Assembly: GCA_032622095.1 (NCBI GenBank) | Contig: CP136063.1 | Coordinates: 273,969,426-274,033,425 of the forward strand | Direction: 5' to 3' | Length of the DNA: 64,000 bases | DNA from: Siphonodentalium dalli | Taxonomy: Eukaryota > Mollusca > Scaphopoda > Gadilida > Siphonodentaliidae | In this document: positions 1-12,000 of the stretch, in pieces | Layout: the number at the start of each line of letters is the position of its first letter | Position numbering within the stretch: the first letter of the stretch is position 1 | The notes under the pieces: generated by a model | Told to the model about the DNA's origin: nothing | What the model saw: only the letters and a program-made list of their open reading frames with translations | Database searches by the model: none | Made by a program: the position numbers and the translations under genes

Positions 1-3000
1 AACAATGGACGTTCTTTATTTGTAACATACCAGGAATAGACTAACAATGGACGTTCTTTATGTGTAACATACCAGGAATAGACTAACAATGAGCGTTCTT
101 TATTTGTAACATACCAGGAATAAGACCAACAATGGACGTTCTTTATTTGTAACATATCAGGAATAGACTATCAATGGACACTCTTTATTTGTAACGTACC
201 AGGAATATACTAGCAATGAACGCTCTTTGTTTGTAACATACCATGAATAGACTAGCAATGAACGCTTTTTATTTGTTACATACAAGTAATAGACTAAAAA
301 TGAGCGTTCGTTATTTGTAACATACCATGAATAGACTAACAATGAACGCTCTTTATTTGTAACATACCAGGAATAGACTAGCAATGAACGCTCTTTATGT
401 GTAACATACCAGGAATATACTAACAATGATCGTTCTTTATTTGTAACATACCATGAATATACTAGCAATGAGCGTTCTTTATTTGTAACATACCAGGAAT
501 AGACTAACAATGAACGCTCTTTATTTGTAACATACCAGGAATAGACTAACAATGAGCGTTCTTTATTTGTAACATACCAGGAATAGACTAACAATGAACG
601 CTCTTTATTTGTAACATACCAGGAATAGACTAACAATGAGCATTCTGTGTTGGTTACATACCACGAATAAGACGAGCAATGAACGCACTTTATTTGTAAC
701 ATACCAGGAATAGATTAGCAATGCACGCTCTTTATTTGTAACATACCAGGAATAGACTAACAATGAACGCTCTGTATTTGTAACATACCAGTAATAGATA
801 AACAATTAACGCTCTTTATTTGTAACATACCAGGAATAAGACTAACAATGAACGCTCATTATTGGTATGTGAATGATCTTTATTTGTAACATACCATGAA
901 TAAGACTAACAATGGACGTACTTTGTTGGTTACATACCAGGAATAAGACAGGCAATGAACGCTCTTTATTTGTAACATACCATGAATAAGACTAGCAATG
1001 GACGTTCTTTGTTGGTTAAATACCAGGAATAAGACTAGCAATGAACGCTCTTTATTTGTAACATACCAGGAGTAAGACTAACAATGAACGCTCTTTATTT
1101 GTAACTTACCAAGAGTAAGACTAACGATGGACGTTATTTGTTGTTTACATACCAGGGATAAGACTAGCAATGAACGCTCTTTATTTGTAACATGCAATGA
1201 ATAAGACTAACAATTGACGTTCTTTGTTGGTTACATACCAGAAATAAGACTAGCAATGAACGCTCTTTATTTTTAACATACCATGAATAAGACTAACAAT
1301 GGACGTTCTGTGTTGGTTACATACCAGGATTAAGACTAGCAATGAACGCTCTTTATTTGTAACATACAATGAGTAAGACTAACTATGAACGCGCTTTATT
1401 TGTAACATACCAGGAATAAACCAACAATGGACGTTCTTTGTTGGTTACATACCAGGAATAGATTAACAGTGAACGCTCTTTATTTGTAACATACCATGAA
1501 TAAGACTAACAATGGACGTTCTTTGTTGGTTACATACCAGGAGTAAGACTATCAATGAGCGTTCTTTATTTGTAACATACAAGGAATAGACTAACAATGA
1601 ACGCTCTTTATTAGTAACATACCAGGAATAAGACTAACAATGAGCGTTCGCTATTTGTAACATACCAGGAATAAGACTAACAATGAGCGTTCTTTATTTG
1701 TAACATACCATGACTAAGACTGACAATGAACGGTATTTATTGGTAACATACAATGAGTAGACTTACAATGAACGCTCTTTATGTGTAACATACCAGGAAT
1801 AAGACTAACAATGAACGATCTTTATTTGTAACATACCATGAATATACTAACAAGGAACGCTCTTTATTTCTAACATACCATGACTAATACTAACAATGAA
1901 CGGTCTTATTTTTAACATACAATGAGTAAGACTAACATTGAACGCTCTGTATTTGTAACATACCAGGCATAAGACTAACAATGAACGATCTTTATTTGTA
2001 ACATACCATGAATATACTAACAATGAACGCTTTTTATGTGTATCATACCAGGAATAAGACTAACAATGAACGCTCTTTATTTGTAACATACCATGAACAA
2101 GAATAACAATGGACGGTCTTTATTTGTAACATACCACGAATAGACTAACAATGAACGCTCTTCAATTGTAACATACCAGGAATAGACTAACAATGAACGC
2201 TCTTTATTTGTAACATACCAGGAATAGACTAACAATGAACGCTCTTTATTTGTAACATACCCGGGATAGACCAACAAAAAACGCTCTTTATTTGTAATAT
2301 ACCATGAATAGACTAACAATGAACGTTCTTTATTTGTAACATACCATGAATAAACTAACAATGAACGTTCTTTATTTGTAACATACCAGGAATAAGACAA
2401 ACAATGAACGCTCTTTATTTGTAACATACCAGGAATAGTCTTACAATGAACGCTCTTTATTTGTAACATAACATGAATAGACTAGCAATGAACGCTCTTT
2501 ATTAGTAACATACCAGGAATATAATAACAATGAATGCTCTTTATTTGTAACATACCAGGAATAGACTAACAATGAACGCTCTTTATTTGGAACATACCAT
2601 GAATAGACTAAAAATGAACGTTCTTTATTTGTAACATACCAGGAATAGAGTAACAATGAACGCTCTTTATTTGTAACATACCATGAATAGACTAACAATG
2701 AACGCTCTTTATTTGTAACTTACCAGGAATAGACTAACAATGAACGTTCTTTATTTGTAACATACCAGGAATAGACTAACAATGAGCGTTCTTTATTTGT
2801 AGCATATTAGGAGTAAGACTAACAATGAAAGTTCTTTATTTTTAACATACAATGAGTAAGACTAACAATGAACGCTCTATATTTGTAACATACCAGGCAT
2901 AAGACTAACAATGAACGATCTTTATTTGTAACATACCATGAATATATTAACAATGAACGCTTCGTATGTGTATCATACCGGGAATAAGACTAACAATGAA

Positions 3001-4135
3001 CGCTCTTTATTTGTAACATACCATGAATAAGAATAACAATGGACGGTCTTTATTTGTAACATACCACTAATAGACTAACAATGAACGCTCTTTAATTGTA
3101 ACATACCAGGAATAGACTAACAATGAACGCTCTTTATTTGTAACATACCAGGAATAGACTAACAATGAACGCTCTTTATTTGTAACATACCAGGGATAGA
3201 CTAACAATTTACGCTCTTTATTTGTAATATACCATGAATAGACTAACAATGAACGTTCTTTATTTGTAACATACCAGGAGTAAGACTAGCAATGAACACT
3301 CTTTATTTGTAACATACCAGGAGTAAGACTAACAATGAGCGTTCTTTATATGTAACATACCAGTAATATACTACCTATCAACGCTCTTTATATGTAACAT
3401 ACCAGGAGTAAGGCTAACAATGAGCGTTCTTTATTTTTAACATACCAGGAATAAGATTAACAATGAGCGATCTTTATTTGTAACATACCATGAATTTTCT
3501 AACAAGGAACGCTCTTTATTGGTAATATACAATGAGTAGAGTAACAATGAACGCTCTTTATGTGTAATAAACCAGGAATAAGACTAACAATGCACGATCA
3601 TTATTTGTAACATACCATGAATATACTAACAAGGAACGCTCTTTATTTGTAACATACCAGGAATAGACTAACAATGAGCGTTCTTTATTGGTAACATACC
3701 AGGAGTAAGACTAACAATGAACGCTCTTTATTTAAAACATATCAGGAATAGGCTAACAATGAGCGTTCTTTATTTGTAACATACAAGGAGTAAGACTAAC
3801 AATGAACGCTCTTTATTTGTAACAGACCAGGAATAGACTATATAACAATGAGCGTTATTTATTTGTAACAAACCAGGAATAGACTAACAATGAACACTCT
3901 TTATTTTTAACATACAATGTGTAAGACTAACAATGAACGCTCTTTATTTGTAACATACCAGGAATAAGACTAACAATGAACGATCTTTATTTGTAACATG
4001 CCATGAATATACTAACAAGGAACGCTCTTTATTTGTAACATACAATGATCAAGACTAACAATGAACGGTCTTTATTGGTAACAAACAATACATAGACTAA
4101 CAATGAACGCTCTTTATGTGTAACATACCAGGAAT
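1..4135 (+). repeat. HOR copy 0 (partial, right-hand 4.1 kb)
   Basis: This segment matches 9926-14060 at a constant offset of 9925 bp. I noticed a single base difference (TTAGTAAC near 2503 against TTTGTAAC near 12428). It enters the window already inside a unit and stops matching exactly at 4135/14060: here the sequence continues ATACT, whereas the other copy continues AAGACT. Internal order is a run of 42-bp monomers, a two-monomer (86-bp) sub-array, an ordered divergent block, then mixed 42/43-bp monomers. Confidence 0.93.
157..702 (-). other. Longest repeat-derived open stretch (181 codons), not annotated as a gene
   Basis: Thirteen consecutive monomers of 42 bp keep one minus-strand frame open, giving the 14-residue repeat VYSWYVTNKERSLL with few changes. 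The same stretch recurs at 10082-10627. Shortened forms occur at 15116-15553, 20022-20375, 23612-23965, 28716-29069, 30950-31303, 37503-37856 and 54841-55278. It opens with a short out-of-frame leader (MLQIKCVHC) and many sister stretches start at TTG. It ends wherever a 43-bp monomer or a TGA/TAA variant occurs. No promoter, signal peptide or flanking gene structure is visible. A function is unlikely but the frame has curious variation, described in the findings. Confidence 0.8.
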
Positions 4136-7100
4136 ATACTAACAATGAACGCTCTTTATTTGTAACATACCATGGATAGACCAACAATTAACGCTCTTTA
4201 TTTGTAATATACCATGAATAGACTAACAATGAACGTTCTTTATTTGTAACATACCATGAATAAACTAACAATGAACGTTCTTTATTTGTAACATACCAGG
4301 AATAAGACAAACAATGAACGCTCTTTATTTGTAACATACCAGGAATAGTCTTACAATGAACGCTCTTTATTTGTAACATAACATGAATAGACTAGCAATG
4401 AACGCTCTTTATTAGTAACATACCAGGAATATAATAACAATGAACGCTCTTTATTTGTAACATACCATGAATAGACTAAAAATGAACGTTCTTTATTTGT
4501 AACATACCAGGAATAGAGTAACAATGAACGCTCTTTATTTGTAACATACCAGGAATAGACTAACAATGAACGCTCTTTATTTGTAACTTACCAGGAATAG
4601 ACTAACAATGAACGTTCTTTATTTGTAACATACCAGGAATAGACTAACAATGAGCGTTCTTTATTTGTAGCATATTAGGAGTAAGACTAACAATGAAAGT
4701 TCTTTATTTTTAACATACAATGAGTAAGACTAACAATGAACGCTCTATATTTGTAACATACCAGGCATAAGACTAACAATGAACGATCTTTATTTGTAAC
4801 ATACCATGAATATATTAACAATGAACGCTTTTTATGTGTATCATACCAGGAATAAGACTAACAATGAACGCTCTTTATTTGTAACATACCATGAATAAGA
4901 ATAACAATGGACGGTCTTTATTTGTAACATACCACGAATAGACTAACAATGAACGCTCTTTAATTGTAACATACCAGGAATAGACTAACAATGAACGCTC
5001 TTTATTTGTAACATACCAGGAATAGACTAACAATGAACGCTCTTTATTTGTAACATACCAGGGATAGACTAACAATTTACGCTCTTTATTTGTAATATAC
5101 CATGAATAGACTAACAATGAACGTTCTTTATTTGTAACAAACCAGGAATAGACTAACTATGAGCGTTCTTTATTTGTAACATACCAGGAGTAAGACTAGC
5201 AATGAACACTCTTTATTTGTAACATACCAGGAGTAAGACTAACAATGAGCGTTCTTTATATGTAACATACCAGTAATATACTATCGATCAACGCTCTTTA
5301 TATGTAACATACCAGGAGTAAGGCTAACAATGAGCGTTCTTTATTTTTAACATACCAGGAATAAGATTAACAATGAGCGATCTTTATTTGTAACATACCA
5401 TGAATTTTCTAACAAGGAACGCTCTTTATTGGTAATATACAATGAGTAGAGTAACAATGAACGCTCTTTATGTGTAATAAACCAGGAATAAGACTAACAA
5501 TGCACGATCATTATTTGTAACATACCATGAATATACTAACAATGAGCGTTCTTTATTGGTAACATACCAGGAGTAAGACTAACAATGAACGCTCTTTATT
5601 TAAAACATATCAGGAATAGACTAACAATGAGCGTTCTTTATTTGTAACATACAAGGAGTAAGACTAACAATGAACGCTCTTTATTTGTAACAAACCAGGA
5701 ATAGACTATATAACAATCAGCGTTATTTATTTGTAGCATACCAGGAGTAAGACTAACAATGAACGCTCTTTATTGGTAACATACCAGGAGTAAGACTAAC
5801 AATGGACGTTCTTTGTTGGTTACATACCAGGGATAAGACTAGCAATGAACGCTCTTTATTTGTAACATACCATGAATAAGACTAACAATGGACGTTCTTT
5901 GTTGGTTACATACCAGGAATAAGACTAGCAATGAACGCTCTTTATTTGTAACATATCAGGAGTAAGACTAACAATGAACGCTCTTTATTTGTAACTTACC
6001 AAGAGTAAGACTAACAATGGACGTTATTTGTTGTTTACATACCAGGGATAAGACTAGCAATGAACGCTCTTTATTTGTAACATGCAATGAATAAGACTAA
6101 CAATTGACGTTCTTTGTTGGTTACATACCAGAAATAAGACTAGCAATGAACGCTCTTTATTTTTAACATACCATGAATAAGACTAACAATGGACGTTCTT
6201 TGTTGGTTACATACCAGGATTAAGACTAGCAATGAACGCTCTTTATTTGTAACATACAATGAGTAAGACTAACTATGAACGCGCTTTATTTGTAACATAC
6301 CAGGAATAAACCCACAATGGACGTTCTTTGTTGGTTACATACCAGGAATGGATTAACAGTGAACGCTCTTTATTTGTAACATACCATGAATAAGACTAAC
6401 AATGGACGTTCTTTGTTGGTTACATACCAGGAGTAAGACTATCAATGAGCGTTCTTTATTTGTAACATACAAGGAATAGACTAACAATGAACGCTCTTTA
6501 TTAGTAACATACCAGGAATAAGACTAACAATGAGCGTTCGCTATTTGTAACATACCAGGAATAAGACTAACAATGAGCGTTCTTTATTTGTAACATACCA
6601 TGACTAAGACTGACAATGCACGGTATGTATTGTTAACATACAATGAGTAGACTTACAATGAACGCTCTTTATGTGTAACATACCAGGAATAAGACTAACA
6701 ATGAACGATCTTTATTTGTAACATACCATGAATATACTAACAAGGAACGCTCTTTATTTCTAACATACCATGACTAATACTAACAATGAACGGTCTTATT
6801 TTTAACATACAATGAGTAAGACTAACATTGAACGCTCTGTATTAGTAACATACCAGGCATAAGACTAACAATGAACGATCTTTATTTGTAACATACCATG
6901 AATATACTAACAATGAACGCTTTTTATGTGTATCATACCAGGAATAAGACTAACAATGAACGCTCTTTATTTGTAACATACCATGAACAAGAATAACAAT
7001 GGACGGTCTTTATTTGTAACATACCACGAATAGACTAACAATGAACGCTCTTCAATTGTAACATACCAGGAATAGACTAACAATGAACGCTCTTTATTTG

Positions 7101-9026
7101 TAACATACCAGGAATAGACTAACAATGAACGCTATTTATTTGTAACATACAAAGGGATAGACCAACAATTAACGCTCTTTATTTGTAATATACGATGAAT
7201 AGACTAACAATGAACGTTCTTTATTTGTAACATACCATGAATAAACTAACAATGAACGTTCTTTATTTGTAACATACCAGGAATAAGACAGACAATGAAC
7301 GCTCATTATTTGTAACATACCAGGAATAGTCTTACAATGAACGCTCTTTATTTGTAACATAACATGAATAGACTAGCAATGAACGCTCTTTATTAGTAAC
7401 ATACCAGGAATATAATAACAATGAATGCTCTTTATTTGTAACATACCAGGAATAGACTAACAATGAACGCTCTTTATTTGGAACATACCATGAATAGACT
7501 AAAAATGAACGTTCTTTATTTGTAACATACCAGGAATAGAGTAACAATGAACGCTCTTTATTTGTAACATACCAGGAATAGACTAACAATGAACGCTCTT
7601 TATTTGTAACTTACCAGGAATAGACTAACAATGAACGTTCTTTATTTGTAACATACCAGGAATAGACTAACAATGAGCGTTCTTTATTTGTAGCATATTA
7701 GGAGTAAGACTAACAATGAAAGTTCTTTATTTTTAACATACAATGAGTAAGACTAACAATGAACGCTCTATATTTGTAACATACCAGGCATAAGACTAAC
7801 AATGAACGATCTTTATTTGTAACATACCCTGAATATATTAACAATGAACGCTTTTTATGTGTATCATACCAGGAATAAGACTAACAATGAACGCTCTTTA
7901 TTTGTAACATACCATGAATAAGAATAACAATGGACGGTCTTTAGTTGTAACATACCACGAATAGACTAACAATGAACGCTCTTTAATTGTAACATACCAG
8001 GAATAGACTAACAATGAACGCTCTTTATTTGTAACATACCAGGAATAGACTAACAATGAACGCTCTTTATTTGTAACATACCAGGGATAGACTAACAATT
8101 TACGCTCTTTATTTGTAATATACCATGAATAGACTAACAATGAACGTTCTTTATTTGTAACAAACCAGGAATAGACTAACTATGAGCGTTCTTTATTTGT
8201 AACATACCAGGAGTAAGACTAGCAACGAACACTCTTTATTTGTAACATACCAGGAGTAAGACTAACAATGAGCGTTCTTTATATGTAACATAACAGTAAT
8301 ATACTATCGATCAACGCTCTTTATGTGTAACATACCAGGAGTAACTCTAACAATGAGCGTTCTTTATTTTTAACATACCAGGAATAAGATTAACAATGAG
8401 CGATCTTTATTTGTAACATACCATGAATTTTCTAACAAGGAACGCTCTTTATTGGTAATATACAAAGAGTAGAGTAACAATGAACGCTCTTTGTGTGTAA
8501 TAAACCAGGAATAAGACTAACAATGCACGATCATTATTTGTAACATACCATGAATATACTAACAATGAGCGTTCTTTATTGGTAACATACCAGGAGTAAG
8601 ACTAACAATGAACGCTCTTTATTTAAAACATATCAGGAATAGACTAACAATGAGCGTTCTTTATTTGTAACATACAAGGAGTAAGACTAACAATGAACGC
8701 TCTTTATTTGTAACAAACCAGGAATAGACTATATAACAATGAGCGTTATTTATTTGTAACAAACCAGGAATAGACTAACAATGAACGCTCTTTATTTTTA
8801 ACATACAATGTGTAAGACTAACAATGAACGCTCTTTATTTGTAACGTACCAGGAATAAGACTAACAATGAACGATCTTTATTTGTAACATGCCATGAATA
8901 TACTAACAAGGAACGCTCTTTATTTGTAACATACAATGATCAAGACTAACAATGAACGGTCTTTATTGGTAACAAACAATACATAGACTAACAATGAACG
9001 CTCTTTATGTGTAACATACCAGGAAT
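4136..9026 (+). repeat. Inserted variant HOR segment (4891 bp)
   Basis: Compared with the 5034-bp unit at 9027-14060, this segment sits between unit positions that are adjacent there (4135 matches 14060 and 9027 matches 14061). Its length is close to one unit. From 4136 to about 5733 it follows 2226-3845 at an offset near 1.9 kb. It then jumps back to the 86-bp dimer sub-array and runs through the unit again to about 8745. The pattern is what unequal crossover or long-tract conversion between misaligned HOR copies produces. Its best match in the window is not a neighbour but 59594-64000. Confidence 0.88.
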
Positions 9027-10828
9027 AAGACTACCAATGGACGTTCTTTGTTGGTTACATACCAGGAATAGACTAACAATAAACGCTCTTTGTTTGTAAC
9101 ATACCAGGAATAGACTAACAATGAACGCTCTTTATTTGTAACATACCAGGAATAAGACTAACAATGAATGATCTTTATTGGTAACATACCAGGAATAGAC
9201 TAACAATGAACGCTCGTTATTGGTTATTTACCAGGAGGTGACTAACAGAGAACGCTCTTTATTTGTAACATACCATGAATAAGACTAACAATGGACGTTC
9301 TTTGTTGGTTACATACCAGGAATAGACTAACAATGAACGCTCTTTATTTGTAACATACCAGGAATAAGACTAACAATGAGCGTTCTTTATTTGTAACATA
9401 CCAGGAATAGACTAACAATGAACGCTCTTTATTTGTAACATACCAGGAATAGACTAACAATGGGCATTCTATATTGGTAACATACCAGGAGTAAGACTAG
9501 CAATGAACGCTCTTTATTTATAACATACCAGGAATAGACTAACAATGAGCGTTCTTCATTTGTAACATACCAGGAGTAAGACTAACAATGAACGCTCTTT
9601 ATTTTTAACATACCAGGAATAGACTATATAGCAATGAGCGTTCTTTATTTGTAACATACTAGGAATAGACTAACAATGAACGCTCTTTATTTGTAACATA
9701 CCCGGAATAGACTAACAATGAACGTTCTTTATTTGTAACATACCTGGAATTAGACTAACAATGGACGTTCTTTATTTGTAACATACCAGGAATAGACTAA
9801 CAATGAGCGTTCTTTATTTGTAACATACCAGGAATAAGACTAGCAATGAACGTTCTGTATTTGTAACATACCAGGAATAGACTAGCAATGAACGCTCATT
9901 ATTTGTAACATACCAGGAATAGACTAACAATGGACGTTCTTTATTTGTAACATACCAGGAATAGACTAACAATGGACGTTCTTTATGTGTAACATACCAG
10001 GAATAGACTAACAATGAGCGTTCTTTATTTGTAACATACCAGGAATAAGACCAACAATGGACGTTCTTTATTTGTAACATATCAGGAATAGACTATCAAT
10101 GGACACTCTTTATTTGTAACGTACCAGGAATATACTAGCAATGAACGCTCTTTGTTTGTAACATACCATGAATAGACTAGCAATGAACGCTTTTTATTTG
10201 TTACATACAAGTAATAGACTAAAAATGAGCGTTCGTTATTTGTAACATACCATGAATAGACTAACAATGAACGCTCTTTATTTGTAACATACCAGGAATA
10301 GACTAGCAATGAACGCTCTTTATGTGTAACATACCAGGAATATACTAACAATGATCGTTCTTTATTTGTAACATACCATGAATATACTAGCAATGAGCGT
10401 TCTTTATTTGTAACATACCAGGAATAGACTAACAATGAACGCTCTTTATTTGTAACATACCAGGAATAGACTAACAATGAGCGTTCTTTATTTGTAACAT
10501 ACCAGGAATAGACTAACAATGAACGCTCTTTATTTGTAACATACCAGGAATAGACTAACAATGAGCATTCTGTGTTGGTTACATACCACGAATAAGACGA
10601 GCAATGAACGCACTTTATTTGTAACATACCAGGAATAGATTAGCAATGCACGCTCTTTATTTGTAACATACCAGGAATAGACTAACAATGAACGCTCTGT
10701 ATTTGTAACATACCAGTAATAGATAAACAATTAACGCTCTTTATTTGTAACATACCAGGAATAAGACTAACAATGAACGCTCATTATTGGTATGTGAATG
10801 ATCTTTATTTGTAACATACCATGAATAA

Positions 10829-11475
10829 GACTAACAATGGACGTACTTTGTTGGTTACATACCAGGAATAAGACAGGCAATGAACGCTCTTTATTTGTAA
10901 CATACCATGAATAAGACTAGCAATGGACGTTCTTTGTTGGTTAAATACCAGGAATAAGACTAGCAATGAACGCTCTTTATTTGTAACATACCAGGAGTAA
11001 GACTAACAATGAACGCTCTTTATTTGTAACTTACCAAGAGTAAGACTAACGATGGACGTTATTTGTTGTTTACATACCAGGGATAAGACTAGCAATGAAC
11101 GCTCTTTATTTGTAACATGCAATGAATAAGACTAACAATTGACGTTCTTTGTTGGTTACATACCAGAAATAAGACTAGCAATGAACGCTCTTTATTTTTA
11201 ACATACCATGAATAAGACTAACAATGGACGTTCTGTGTTGGTTACATACCAGGATTAAGACTAGCAATGAACGCTCTTTATTTGTAACATACAATGAGTA
11301 AGACTAACTATGAACGCGCTTTATTTGTAACATACCAGGAATAAACCAACAATGGACGTTCTTTGTTGGTTACATACCAGGAATAGATTAACAGTGAACG
11401 CTCTTTATTTGTAACATACCATGAATAAGACTAACAATGGACGTTCTTTGTTGGTTACATACCAGGAGTAAGACT
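10829..11475 (+). repeat. 86-bp dimer sub-array (A/B monomers)
   Basis: Type-B monomers (GGACGTTCTTTGTTGGTTAC) alternate with type-A monomers (GAACGCTCTTTATTTGTAAC), mostly in the 43-bp length, giving an 86-bp period. Equivalent sub-arrays lie at about 904-1550, 5796-6440, 15821-16381, 24340-25110, 29380-29995, 31612-32230, 38168-38940, 41220-41490, 43808-44180, 45190-45560, 47515-47880, 49218-49560, 55590-56280, 58605-58970 and 61243-61890. Confidence 0.93.
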
Positions 11476-11484
11476 ATCAATGAG

Positions 11485-12000
11485 CGTTCTTTATTTGTAA
11501 CATACAAGGAATAGACTAACAATGAACGCTCTTTATTAGTAACATACCAGGAATAAGACTAACAATGAGCGTTCGCTATTTGTAACATACCAGGAATAAG
11601 ACTAACAATGAGCGTTCTTTATTTGTAACATACCATGACTAAGACTGACAATGAACGGTATTTATTGGTAACATACAATGAGTAGACTTACAATGAACGC
11701 TCTTTATGTGTAACATACCAGGAATAAGACTAACAATGAACGATCTTTATTTGTAACATACCATGAATATACTAACAAGGAACGCTCTTTATTTCTAACA
11801 TACCATGACTAATACTAACAATGAACGGTCTTATTTTTAACATACAATGAGTAAGACTAACATTGAACGCTCTGTATTTGTAACATACCAGGCATAAGAC
11901 TAACAATGAACGATCTTTATTTGTAACATACCATGAATATACTAACAATGAACGCTTTTTATGTGTATCATACCAGGAATAAGACTAACAATGAACGCTC
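11485..12000 (+). repeat. Ordered divergent block, the most constant HOR signature
   Basis: A fixed series of about twelve distinct variant monomers: TTCGCTATTTG, GGTATTTATTGG, CAAGGAACG, TATTTCTAAC or TATTTCAAAC, CGGTCTTATTTTTAAC, CATTGAACGCTCTG, CAGGCATAAG, then CTTTTTATGTG. Using CGGTCTTATTTTT as marker, I count 21 copies, at 1901, 6791, 11826, 16732, 21718, 25466, 26822, 30337, 32571, 35609, 39293, 41839, 44478, 45891, 48175, 48423, 49909, 52947, 56630, 59269 and 62249. All are on the plus strand. Confidence 0.92.

Noticed and set aside
1857-1863. TACTAAC strings (ATATACTAACAA) as intron branch points
   Set aside because: They are the normal monomer linker variant repeated many times, without paired splice sites or coding flanks.
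10511-10553. Six-residue plus-strand mini-ORF (ATG AAC GCT CTT TAT TTG stop) in each A-type monomer
   Set aside because: It follows from the monomer sequence and is altered by common variants such as GAGCGTTC; no sign of selection on it.
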